Below are positions 16,632 to 24,429 of a stretch of 64,000 nt of DNA, piece after piece. Both the position numbers and the translations under genes were made by a program. Origin of the DNA: Flavobacteriales bacterium. Its GTDB lineage: Bacteria > Bacteroidota > Bacteroidia > Flavobacteriales_F > PHOS-HE28. Every line of letters starts with the position of its first letter. The stretch's first letter is position 1. The notes beneath the pieces were generated by a model. That model ran no database searches. It was given only the letters and a program-made list of their open reading frames with translations, and was not told the DNA's origin. The DNA is taken from the NCBI GenBank assembly GCA_016705545.1, contig JADIYA010000003.1:79931-143930 (forward strand), given 5' to 3'.

Positions 16632-19600
16632 CTATCGGACAACCGTCACGTGGCCGACGGTCTCAATCTCCTCGTTGTGGCACACGCCGGTGTACTTCAG
16701 CACATACACGTACACGCCGTCCTGTACGATGCCGCCGTTGTAATAGCCATCCCAGAAGGGCTCCATGCCTTCATTCACCCAGAGCTGCTCGCCCCAGCGA
16801 TTGAAGATGGACATCTTCACGGTCTTCTCGCCGAAGCCCGCGATCCGGAACACATCATTGATATCATCTCCATCGGGCGTGAATGCATTCGGTGCGAACA
16901 CCTGAGGAATGGAATCGAGCATCACCACCTTCACGCTATCGGCGTGCGGGCATCCGTGCAGGTCGATCATGTCATAGGTGTACATGCCGGGTGCGAAGGC
17001 CCGGATGTCGCGCGTATAGGCACCCGTGCTCCAATGGAACGCCAGGCCATCGATCGGCACGCGCAGCTCTGCGATCGCGCCGGGGCAGACCTGCACCGAG
17101 TCGTACAGGGCATGGCGTGGTGCGGCGGGGATCACCACATCCACGGTGCCTTCGCAAAGCCCATCCGAAACGGTCACGGAATAGGCGCCGGCCATATCCA
17201 CCGCGATGGTGGGCGTGGTCTCGCCCGTGCTCCACACGAAGCTCGCGTTGCTGAGGTCGGTGCCGGGCAGGATCACGTTCAGCACCGCCACATCATCGGG
17301 GCAGATGATGGTATCGCCCACGAACCAGATCGGAAGCACATTGTTCAGGATCACCTCCATGCTCGTGGCATTGTCCTGGCCGCAACCGAGGTCGGTGACC
17401 GTGAGCGTGACGGTGTATACGCCGGGTGAGGTGTAAACATGCGTGACGTTCGTGTCGGTGAGGACCGTGCCGTCGCCCATGTCCCAAGTGAATGCGAGCA
17501 GGTCTCCTGTGCTCTGGTTGTCGGTGCTCAGGGTGAGCGTGGTGCAATCGCCCACTTGCTCGGCGGTGAAGGCCGCGAGCACCGGTTCCAAGGGGTCAAT
17601 CTGCACATCGAGCGATGCCGTCTGGCTCGGGGAGCAGCCCAGGGTATCTGACACGGTGAGCGTAACGGTGTAGGTGCCCGGCCCGCTGAACGTGTGCGTG
17701 ATGTCGAAGGTGCTGTACGAGGAGCCATCGCTCAACTGCCAGAGGTAGCCGGCGTTCGTGCCTGTGCTTGCATTCGCCGTGGTCAGGATCAGGTTGTCGC
17801 AATCGAATACCTGATCAGCCGTGAACGCCGCTGTGATGGGCTCGCTCGGCGTTACCGTCACATCCATGGTCACCGTATCGGCCACGTTACAGCTGCTCGC
17901 ATCGTTCACGATCAGGGTGATGGTGTAGGTGCCAACGCCTTGGAAGAGGTGGTTCACATCCGTGGTGCTGTAAGTGGTGCCATCGCCCATGTCCCATTGG
18001 TAGGTCATGTCGATCCCCGTGCTGAGGTTCGTGCAGGTCACGCCGAGTTCTTCGCAACCGGGCGATTCCACCGTGCTGAACGCAGCGGCCACCTGCGCTG
18101 GCGTTCCTATGTCCACGAGCACCTGCACGGTATCCGCGCCACTGCAACCGGTGGGGTCCTCCGCGATCAGCTGCACCAGGTAGCTGCCCGGCCCGGGGAA
18201 CTGGTGCACCACATTGGTATCCACGTACTGCGTGCCATCGCCCATGTCCCAGTACCAGGTGAGCGGATCGCCGGTGCTCTGGTTGGTGGTGCTGATCTCC
18301 ATCTGCGTGCAGTCGATGGTCTGCGTCCAGGAGAAGTCAGCATCGATGGGCTGCTGCGCGCCGATGGTGATGGGCAGGTAGATGGTGTCGGCCAGGTTGC
18401 AGGAGAGCGAATCCATCGCGATCAAGGTCACCGTGTATGCGCCCGGCGTGGTGTAGGAATGGCTCGGCTCGAAGGCCTCCACCGTCGGACTGCCATCGCC
18501 GAAATCCCAGACCCAGGTGTCACCCGTGCTGGCATTGCTGAAGTCGATCACGATGGGCGCGCAGCCCTGATTGAGCGTGCTGGCTCCTGCCGCATTCACG
18601 CCGCTCACATTGAAGTCGATCTTGAACACGCCGATGTCCCAGCCCGAGGGTTGCACATTGCTGTAGGCGCCCGGTGTGGTGGGGAAGCCACCGCTGGTGC
18701 ACACCGCTTGGTAAACCTTGCCGTTGGCATCGAATCGGCTGGTGCCGCCATCCACATGGCCCGCGCCGGTGTAGTAGGTGCCGTAGATGATGTTGGTCAT
18801 GTCCGGCTCGAAGGTGGCCAGGTAGAAACCGCCGCTGGCGTAAAGCGGTGTTCCGGCGATGGGCCAGCCCGTGCCCACGCTGTACCCGCTGATGTAGATG
18901 TTGCGGCACACGTCAACCAGGAAGGCGACCGGCACCATGCCCGCGCCGAAGCCGCCGGCAGGCCCGAGCTGGGTGCGGAAAACCTGGTTCTGCAGATCGG
19001 CATCGAACTCCGCGACGAAAATGCCTGAGCCCGCCTGGCCGTAAGTGCCAGCCGGCGCAATGCCCAAGGTGCTGCTAGGCGCCTGCCCGAAGATGTAGGC
19101 GTTGTCGTCGAGGTCCACTTGCAGGAAGAAGGCGACATCCTCCGTGGTGCCGCCGAAGTAAGTGCAGGCCAGCACGCTGGTCGCGTTGTCATTGAACTTC
19201 ACGATGAAGGCTTCGCGGCCTCCGGCGCTGGCTGGCTGATGGGCCCCGGGGGTGGTGGGCAGGGTGGTTCCCGAGGTGCCGCCGCATACCACTGGCTGAC
19301 CGCTGCTATCGAGCTTGATGCCGAAGCACATGTCGGCCTGGGCCGTTCCGAAATAGGTGCCGAAGATCAAGGTGCTCAGGTCCGGCGACAAGCAGAAGGC
19401 CACGCCATCCTGTGCGCCGGCATGGGTGGTTTGCACGGCGCCGCCGCTCACCGGGAAACCGGCCGCATCGGAGCAACTGGCCACGTAGATGCGGCCCGCT
19501 GCATCGCAGATCACCTCACCGCGATAGCTGTCACCGTAATTGGTGGTGAAGCTGTTGCGGCCATCATTCCCGCTGGTGCCCATGTAGGTGCTGCCGATCA

Positions 19601-20798
19601 GCGCTGTGCCCGTGGGGTTCAGCTTGCTGATCACGATATCCGAGTTGCCGCCATTGAAGGTCTGATCGTAGCCGGTGGGCGTTACGGGGTAGTTGGGTGA
19701 AGGCGAGGACCCGTAGACCGTGAGCTCCCCATTGTTGGTCACCACCAGGCTGTGCGGGTAATCGCCGCTGCTGCCGCCCAGGTAAGTGGCGAAGAGCAAG
19801 GTGGTGCCCGTCGGGTTCAGTTTGCTCACCGCGATATCGATGCCGCCGTTGTTGGTGCCATCGAAGGCACCCGGTGTGGTCGGGTAGCCTTGGCCGAAGC
19901 AGATGGCCCCGGTGTAGATGTTCCCTAGGATGTCGTAGGTAGCGGTGTGGCCGTAGTTCTGCGTGGTGCCGATGTTGCCGGTGCCGCTCAGCGTGCTGGC
20001 GATCAACGTGGGGTCGATCACGATCGGGCGGCTCACGCTCACGCCATTCCCGAAGGCGAAGCCCACCGTGCTCCCGTTCAGCGTGAAACGGCAATCGACC
20101 TTCTCCTTCGCGCCGTCGGCATACCAGGCCACGGGCGTCAGTTCATGCAGCTCGCCCACCGAGGTGATCAATTCCAGTTCGCCATCAGCCGTGATGCGGA
20201 TGCCGTCGAGGCCCTCGTACCGGAACTTCACCTGGCTCGCAGCCGCTGCGTTGGCCACCAGCGCATCGTATTTGAAGCCGCCTTGGTCCTCGTGCAAGCG
20301 CAGGTCAACTCCCGGCCAGAGCTCGTGGTAGCGCACTTCCATGAAATGCCGCACATCACTGGCCCATTTGCTGGCATCGTTGCCGATGAAGTAGTTGAAG
20401 TAATCCGCGGAGCGCCCTTCGCGAGAGACCTCGGCATTCGGGTTCGCACCCTCGAACCAGGCATACCATGCATGGCCATTCATGCGGACGTTCTCCATGG
20501 CGTCGGGGCCTTCGTGCTGCGCATCGTGCACACGATCGGGCACGGCCTCATCGAGCTTCGAGAACACCAGGCGATCGCGCTCCGCGAAGAGCGCCACCAG
20601 GCCGAAATCGGCGCGGTAGAGGATCGGGGCCGCCCATTGGCCCTTGTTCTCCACGTACTCGCCGTGCAGCACGGGCTCTTGCGCGCTCGGGCCGTGATCG
20701 TGGCCTTGGTGGCCGGCGTGCTGGGCAAAGGCCGAAGGACCGAGGAGCAGCGCCGCGCTCAGGAAAGCGGCTTGTCCGGGGGCAGGGAATCGAATCAT
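16632..20798 (-). CDS. Giant T9SS-secreted SBBP/PKD protein, copy 3, with five PKD domains
   Basis: The largest paralogue, 1388 residues, first in transcription order. The ATG at 20798 begins 'MIRFPAPGQAAFLSAALLLG', a signal peptide. The mature start is 'QHAGHQGHDHG', His-rich as in the other two copies. The DUF7948-like region ('VENKGQWAAPILYRA') and SBBP propeller match copy 2. PKD domains are expanded to five, at about residues 745-1200, each with a W-D-x-GDG-like core ('WDFGDGSPT', 'WDMGDGTQ', 'WDMGDGTT', 'WQLSDGSS', 'WDMGDGTV'). The sorting domain 'NAFTPDGDDINDVFRI' and 'FNRWGEQLW' closes the protein. A longer in-frame extension upstream of 20798 looks like non-coding DNA. A TAGCTTTA box lies at 20862-20869. 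Confidence 0.88.
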   Translation of the reverse strand: MIRFPAPGQAAFLSAALLLGPSAFAQHAGHQGHDHGPSAQEPVLHGEYVENKGQWAAPILYRADFGLVALFAERDRLVFSKLDEAVPDRVHDAQHEGPDAMENVRMNGHAWYAWFEGANPNAEVSREGRSADYFNYFIGNDASKWASDVRHFMEVRYHELWPGVDLRLHEDQGGFKYDALVANAAAASQVKFRYEGLDGIRITADGELELITSVGELHELTPVAWYADGAKEKVDCRFTLNGSTVGFAFGNGVSVSRPIVIDPTLIASTLSGTGNIGTTQNYGHTATYDILGNIYTGAICFGQGYPTTPGAFDGTNNGGIDIAVSKLNPTGTTLLFATYLGGSSGDYPHSLVVTNNGELTVYGSSPSPNYPVTPTGYDQTFNGGNSDIVISKLNPTGTALIGSTYMGTSGNDGRNSFTTNYGDSYRGEVICDAAGRIYVASCSDAAGFPVSGGAVQTTHAGAQDGVAFCLSPDLSTLIFGTYFGTAQADMCFGIKLDSSGQPVVCGGTSGTTLPTTPGAHQPASAGGREAFIVKFNDNATSVLACTYFGGTTEDVAFFLQVDLDDNAYIFGQAPSSTLGIAPAGTYGQAGSGIFVAEFDADLQNQVFRTQLGPAGGFGAGMVPVAFLVDVCRNIYISGYSVGTGWPIAGTPLYASGGFYLATFEPDMTNIIYGTYYTGAGHVDGGTSRFDANGKVYQAVCTSGGFPTTPGAYSNVQPSGWDIGVFKIDFNVSGVNAAGASTLNQGCAPIVIDFSNASTGDTWVWDFGDGSPTVEAFEPSHSYTTPGAYTVTLIAMDSLSCNLADTIYLPITIGAQQPIDADFSWTQTIDCTQMEISTTNQSTGDPLTWYWDMGDGTQYVDTNVVHQFPGPGSYLVQLIAEDPTGCSGADTVQVLVDIGTPAQVAAAFSTVESPGCEELGVTCTNLSTGIDMTYQWDMGDGTTYSTTDVNHLFQGVGTYTITLIVNDASSCNVADTVTMDVTVTPSEPITAAFTADQVFDCDNLILTTANASTGTNAGYLWQLSDGSSYSTFDITHTFSGPGTYTVTLTVSDTLGCSPSQTASLDVQIDPLEPVLAAFTAEQVGDCTTLTLSTDNQSTGDLLAFTWDMGDGTVLTDTNVTHVYTSPGVYTVTLTVTDLGCGQDNATSMEVILNNVLPIWFVGDTIICPDDVAVLNVILPGTDLSNASFVWSTGETTPTIAVDMAGAYSVTVSDGLCEGTVDVVIPAAPRHALYDSVQVCPGAIAELRVPIDGLAFHWSTGAYTRDIRAFAPGMYTYDMIDLHGCPHADSVKVVMLDSIPQVFAPNAFTPDGDDINDVFRIAGFGEKTVKMSIFNRWGEQLWVNEGMEPFWDGYYNGGIVQDGVYVYVLKYTGVCHNEEIETVGHVTVVR

Positions 20799-20861
20799 GG
20801 CGAAGGGTCTGAAAGGGCACTCCAATGACAACGGCAACGGGTCAATGGTTGCCTTGGCGCA

Positions 20862-20869
20862 TAAAGCTA
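20862..20869 (-). promoter_or_regulatory. Possible promoter box of the SBBP/PKD cluster (TAGCTTTA)
   Basis: Seven of eight positions match TAnnTTTG, 63 bases upstream of the copy 3 ATG. It is the best candidate in this gap for the start of the three-gene transcript. A single box is weak evidence. Confidence 0.3.
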
Positions 20870-20960
20870 GTGGCCGATGGTGGAACAAGCATCCCAAGGA
20901 CCTGACGGACCGGGCATTAGGGGTGACGGAGTGGGCGGGCACCTGATCAGGCTGTCTCAA

Positions 20961-20997
20961 CAAAAAGGAGCGGGTGCAATATGATTGCACCCGCTCC
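20961..20997 (-). terminator. Strong intrinsic terminator in a gene-free gap
   Basis: A perfect 14-base stem (20967-20980 with 20984-20997), a three-base ATG loop and, on the minus strand, an immediate TTTTT run. No gene on the minus strand ends nearby: the nearest is the lpx operon, ending at 21611. Either the lpx transcript runs 600 bases antisense to the gene at 21213, or an unannotated RNA is made from 21000-21210. The 20799-21212 gap otherwise holds only a possible promoter at 20862. A short minus-strand frame from about 21136 to 21038 lacks clear coding character. Confidence 0.7.
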
Positions 20998-21212
20998 CCT
21001 CTCGACCTATTGAATGCCGCTATTGGAAACTGCCGATTACAGGCATCCGAAGAAGTGCGTTACGCACCAAGAACAAACCAGACTAAACCTTGGTGGTTGC
21101 CGAAGAAGCTGAGCGCAACCCCTCAACCGCTCATCCACGCTCATCGCCGCAGATGCAACAAAGCGTTCCTGGTTGATCAGGGCAATTAGGTTCGCTCCAC
21201 AATTAACCCGCC

Positions 21213-21614
21213 ATGAACCGCCACCTCCCCACCCTTTCCGTGCTGCACTACGTGTATGGCATCCTCACCTGCGTGGGCGGCATTGCCGTGCTCGCCTTGG
21301 TGGGCATGGGCCTTTTCCTCAGCAGCGACCTCGCGGCCGGCGAGCACAACGATCCTGCGCCCGCCATCGTGGGCGGCATCTTCCAAGGCCTCGGCTGGGT
21401 GCTCTTCGCACTGATCGAGGTGTGGGGCGTGCTCATCATCCTCAGCGGCCGTTGGATCGCGCAGCGCCGCAACCGCACCGGCTCGCTGGTGGTGGCCGGT
21501 CTCTGCTGCCTCAATTTCCCCATCGGCATGGCGCTGGGCATTTTCACCCTCGTGGTGCTGCTCAACGATGAGGTGCAGGCGCACTACGCCGGCGTACAGC
21601 CCATGCCGGCCTAG
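21213..21614 (+). CDS. Small integral membrane protein of unknown function
   Basis: A protein of 133 residues with three clear hydrophobic segments: about residues 12-36 ('YGILTCVGGIAVLALVGMG'), 48-76 and 87-112. Short polar loops separate them. The C-terminal tail 'VQAHYAGVQPMPA' is typical of small inner-membrane proteins. I do not recognise a characterised family, and there is no catalytic motif. The ATG at 21213 is preceded by a TAGGTTCG box at 21187-21194. The stop codon TAG at 21612-21614 lies inside the palindrome CTAG shared with the stop of the convergent gene, so neither gene has room for its own terminator between them. Confidence 0.75.
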   Translation: MNRHLPTLSVLHYVYGILTCVGGIAVLALVGMGLFLSSDLAAGEHNDPAPAIVGGIFQGLGWVLFALIEVWGVLIILSGRWIAQRRNRTGSLVVAGLCCLNFPIGMALGIFTLVVLLNDEVQAHYAGVQPMPA

Positions 21615-21988
21615 CGAAGTTCCAGCAGCGTGGCCGTGCTGTCGCGGTCGAAATCACGTAGCGCGCTGATGCGCAGTTTCAGCTCTGTTCCGTTGTAAGG
21701 CGCGGTTACGGCGTAGGTGAGCGTTGCATCGTCACGCGTCGATGCGCTGAAATCGATCCGAGCGCTGTCCATGCGCAGGCGCAAGGCGTCGAGCGTGATG
21801 GTGCGCGCATCGAGTTGGGCCTGGGCGCCGGGCGTTGCCTTCAGCAAGGTGCTGCCCAAGCGCTGCTTCAGTTTCGCTTCCGGCATCCAAGCGCCGCTGG
21901 TGAGGCGTTCGCCATAGAACCAGTAGGCCGCTCCACCACCGATGATGAGGCCGAAGAGGTACAGGGTGAGACGGCGCTGGAGATCCAT
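21611..21988 (-). CDS. Membrane-anchored protein of unknown function downstream of lpxA
   Basis: A protein of 125 residues with one N-terminal membrane segment ('LTLYLFGLIIGGGAAYWFYG', about residues 8-27) and a soluble, probably periplasmic remainder rich in beta-strand-like alternation ('ATLTYAVTAPYNGTELKLRI'). I do not recognise the family. It starts 27 bases after the lpxA stop on the same strand, so it is likely the third gene of the lpxC/fabZ-lpxA operon and may have an envelope role, but that is inference from position only. Its stop overlaps the stop of the opposite-strand membrane protein in CTAG. Confidence 0.7.
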   Translation of the reverse strand: MDLQRRLTLYLFGLIIGGGAAYWFYGERLTSGAWMPEAKLKQRLGSTLLKATPGAQAQLDARTITLDALRLRMDSARIDFSASTRDDATLTYAVTAPYNGTELKLRISALRDFDRDSTATLLELR

Positions 21989-22015
21989 GCGGAACGGGGA
22001 GCCGATGCGCTGCGG

Positions 22016-22798
22016 CTACTCTGCCAGCCCGCGCATGATGCCCTTGGGGCTGTTGTTGATGAAATCGAGGATCACGCCGCGTTCATGGCTGCGCGGCATG
22101 CCCTGCATCACGTTCAGCACGGCGCGTTCCACGTTGTTGTTGCGCACGAAGATCTCGCGGTAGATGTCCTCGATGCGCGTGATCTGCTCATCGGTGAAGC
22201 CGCGGCGGCGCAGGCCCACCACGTTCACGCCCACGTAGCTCAGCGGCTCGCGCGCGGCCTTCACGAAGGGCGGCACGTTCTTGCGCACCAGCGAGGCGCC
22301 GGCGATGAAGCTGTGCGCGCCGATGTGGATGAATTGCTGCACGGCCACATTGCCCTCGAGGATGGCCCAGTCGTCAATTGTCACATGCCCGGCGAGGTTC
22401 ACGCTGTTGGCGATCACCACGTTGTTGCCCACGATGCAATCATGCGCCAGGTGCACATAGGCCATCAGCAGGCAATTGCTGCCCACGGCGGTCTTCAGCC
22501 GGTCGGCCGTGCCCCGGTTGATGGTGACGCACTCGCGGATGGTGCTGCCATCGCCCACCTCGGCGGTGGTGAACTCGCCAGCGAACTTCAGGTCCTGCGG
22601 GATCGCGCCGATCACAGCACCGGGGAAGATCCGGCAGTTCTTCCCGATGCGCGCGCCATCCATGAGCACGGCATTGGGGCCGATCCACGTGCCATCGCCG
22701 ATCTCCGCATCGGCATAGATGGTGGCGAATGGCTCGATGGTGACACCCGTGCCGATCCTGGCATCGGGGTGCACGGAGGCAAGGGGTGAGAGGCTCAT
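22016..22798 (-). CDS. lpxA: UDP-N-acetylglucosamine O-acyltransferase (lipid A step 1)
   Basis: Transfers a 3-hydroxyacyl chain from acyl carrier protein to UDP-GlcNAc, the first step of lipid A synthesis, in the cytoplasm. It is 260 residues, the usual length. The first two-thirds show left-handed beta-helix hexapeptide repeats ('IGTGVTIEPFATIYADAEIG', 'IGKNCRIFPGAVIG'), followed by a helical C-terminus. 'YVHLAHDCIVGN' carries the His expected at the active site. Its ATG overlaps the lpxC/fabZ stop by four bases (ATGA), so the two are translationally coupled. This gene order is typical of Bacteroidota. Confidence 0.95.
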   Translation of the reverse strand: MSLSPLASVHPDARIGTGVTIEPFATIYADAEIGDGTWIGPNAVLMDGARIGKNCRIFPGAVIGAIPQDLKFAGEFTTAEVGDGSTIRECVTINRGTADRLKTAVGSNCLLMAYVHLAHDCIVGNNVVIANSVNLAGHVTIDDWAILEGNVAVQQFIHIGAHSFIAGASLVRKNVPPFVKAAREPLSYVGVNVVGLRRRGFTDEQITRIEDIYREIFVRNNNVERAVLNVMQGMPRSHERGVILDFINNSPKGIMRGLAE

Positions 22799-24261
22799 GC
22801 TTTGATCGCCGAGGCCTTCGGCGCACGGGTATCGGTGGCTTTCGCAGTGGCGGCGGACGCTTTGTCCCGGGCGATCTGCGCCATCATCTCGGCTTCCACG
22901 ACCACCTGACCATTCACATAACCAAGGCCCTTCATGTGCACAATGCCGCGCCTGATCGGCGAGAGCAGCGTGAGGTGGAACACCAGCGTGTCGCCCGGGA
23001 TCACCTTGCGGCGGTAACGCACGCTGTCGATCTTCAGGAAGTAGGTGGTGTAGTTCTCCGGGTCCGGCACCTGGCTCAGGGCGAAGATGCCGCCCACCTG
23101 TGCCATCGCCTCGATCTGGAGCACGCCCGGCATCACGGGATTCCCCGGGAAGTGACCGGTGAAGAAGGGCTCGTTGAAGGTGACGTTCTTGAAGCCGGTG
23201 ATCGTGTCCTCCGTCATGGCCACGATGCGGTCGATCAGGAGGAAGGGATAGCGGTGCGGGAGCAGCCGCTCGATGTCGTTGATGTCGAAGACGGTCTTCG
23301 TGAGATCGAATCGCACGCCGGCGGTCTTCTCTTCTTCGCGGATCAGCTCCTTGATGCGCTTCGCGAAGCTCGTGTTGCCGAAATGGCCGGGCCGTGCCGC
23401 GAGGATGTGGCCCTTGATGGGCCGGCCCACCAGCGCCAGGTCGCCCACGATGTCGAGCAGCTTGTGCCGCGCAGGCTCGTTGTAGAACTTGAGGTCGGTG
23501 GTGTTGAGCACCCCGTTGCGGCGGATCTCCACTTCGCGGTACTCCTTGCCCAGGAGCTTCGCCAGTTCCATGAGCTGCTCCTTCGTGGTTCCCTCACGGT
23601 CCTCCATCACAATGGCGTTGTCCAGATCGCCGCCCTTGATCAGGCCGGCCTTGGCGAGCTGCTCCAGCTCACGCAGGAACACGAAGGTGCGGCACGGAGC
23701 GATCTCGGTCTTGAATTCCTCCGCACGGTACATGCTGGCGTGCTGGGTGCCGAGCACAGGGCTGTTGTAATCGACCATCACGGTGATGCGGAACTCCCCG
23801 CCTGGCGTTGGCACGCCGAGCATCTCGGTGCCGCGCTCCTTGGTCTCGAACCAGATCGGCTCCTTCAGCTCGTACCAGTTGCGCGGCGCATCCTGCTCCT
23901 CGAGGCCCACGGCCTCTATGGCGTCCACGAAGGACTTGGCGCTGCCATCCATGATGGGCACTTCGGGGCCGGAGAGCTGCAGTAGGCAATTGTCCACATT
24001 CAAGGCATACAAAGCGCTGAGCACATGCTCAGTGGTGTTCACCACGGCCTCCCCCTTGCCCAAGGTGGTGCCGCGCGCCGTGCTGGTCACCAGTTCGGCA
24101 TCGGCATCGATGATGGGCGCGCCCTCCAGATCGGTGCGCTGGAACTTGTAGCCGTGCCCGATGGGTGCCGGCCGCAAGGTGAGGGTGACCGGTTCGCCGG
24201 TGTGAAGGCCCACGCCTTTGATGGTGGCGCTGGCCTTCAGGGTATGCTGCTTGTCGCTCAT
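22795..24261 (-). CDS. lpxC/fabZ: Bifunctional LpxC deacetylase / FabZ dehydratase fusion
   Basis: A fusion of two lipid A and fatty acid enzymes, 488 residues, characteristic of Bacteroidota. The N-terminal half (about 1-310) is UDP-3-O-acyl-GlcNAc deacetylase. Its zinc ligands are the His in 'TTEHVLSAL' and the His and Asp in 'RHKLLDIVGDL', and 'LVGRPIKGHILAARPGH' is the conserved C-terminal block. The C-terminal half (about 325-470) is the 3-hydroxyacyl-ACP dehydratase, with the catalytic His in 'GHFPGNPVMPG' and the Glu in 'LQIEAMAQ'. An Ala/Lys-rich tail of about 25 residues ends the protein. The ATG at 24261 starts the known LpxC N-terminus; a longer frame upstream is spurious. A TACCTTCG box lies at 24288-24295. 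Confidence 0.95.
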   Translation of the reverse strand: MSDKQHTLKASATIKGVGLHTGEPVTLTLRPAPIGHGYKFQRTDLEGAPIIDADAELVTSTARGTTLGKGEAVVNTTEHVLSALYALNVDNCLLQLSGPEVPIMDGSAKSFVDAIEAVGLEEQDAPRNWYELKEPIWFETKERGTEMLGVPTPGGEFRITVMVDYNSPVLGTQHASMYRAEEFKTEIAPCRTFVFLRELEQLAKAGLIKGGDLDNAIVMEDREGTTKEQLMELAKLLGKEYREVEIRRNGVLNTTDLKFYNEPARHKLLDIVGDLALVGRPIKGHILAARPGHFGNTSFAKRIKELIREEEKTAGVRFDLTKTVFDINDIERLLPHRYPFLLIDRIVAMTEDTITGFKNVTFNEPFFTGHFPGNPVMPGVLQIEAMAQVGGIFALSQVPDPENYTTYFLKIDSVRYRRKVIPGDTLVFHLTLLSPIRRGIVHMKGLGYVNGQVVVEAEMMAQIARDKASAATAKATDTRAPKASAIKA

Positions 24262-24287
24262 GGAACGTGCTCCCGCACGGAGCCGGG

Positions 24288-24295
24288 CGAAGGTA
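24288..24295 (-). promoter_or_regulatory. Probable lpx operon promoter box (TACCTTCG)
   Basis: Minus-strand TACCTTCG, seven of eight matches to TAnnTTTG, 26 bases before the lpxC/fabZ ATG. The divergent helicase gene has the same octamer on the plus strand at 24370-24377, so this 168-base gap appears to hold two back-to-back promoters. Confidence 0.45.
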
Positions 24296-24369
24296 CTTGG
24301 CCAAGGCAAGCGCGTGGAAGCTCCGCAATGGCCGGGCATTCCGTGCATGCCCGCCAAGCCCGCATCGCC

Positions 24370-24377
24370 TACCTTCG
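24370..24377 (+). promoter_or_regulatory. Probable helicase promoter box (TACCTTCG)
   Basis: Plus-strand TACCTTCG, 52 bases before the ATG at 24430. It is the divergent partner of the box at 24288-24295. Confidence 0.4.
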
Positions 24378-24429
24378 CCGCCCGAAAACCGCGTCGCGCC
24401 CGTTGCGTGAAGGCGCAATCCCACCGCAC

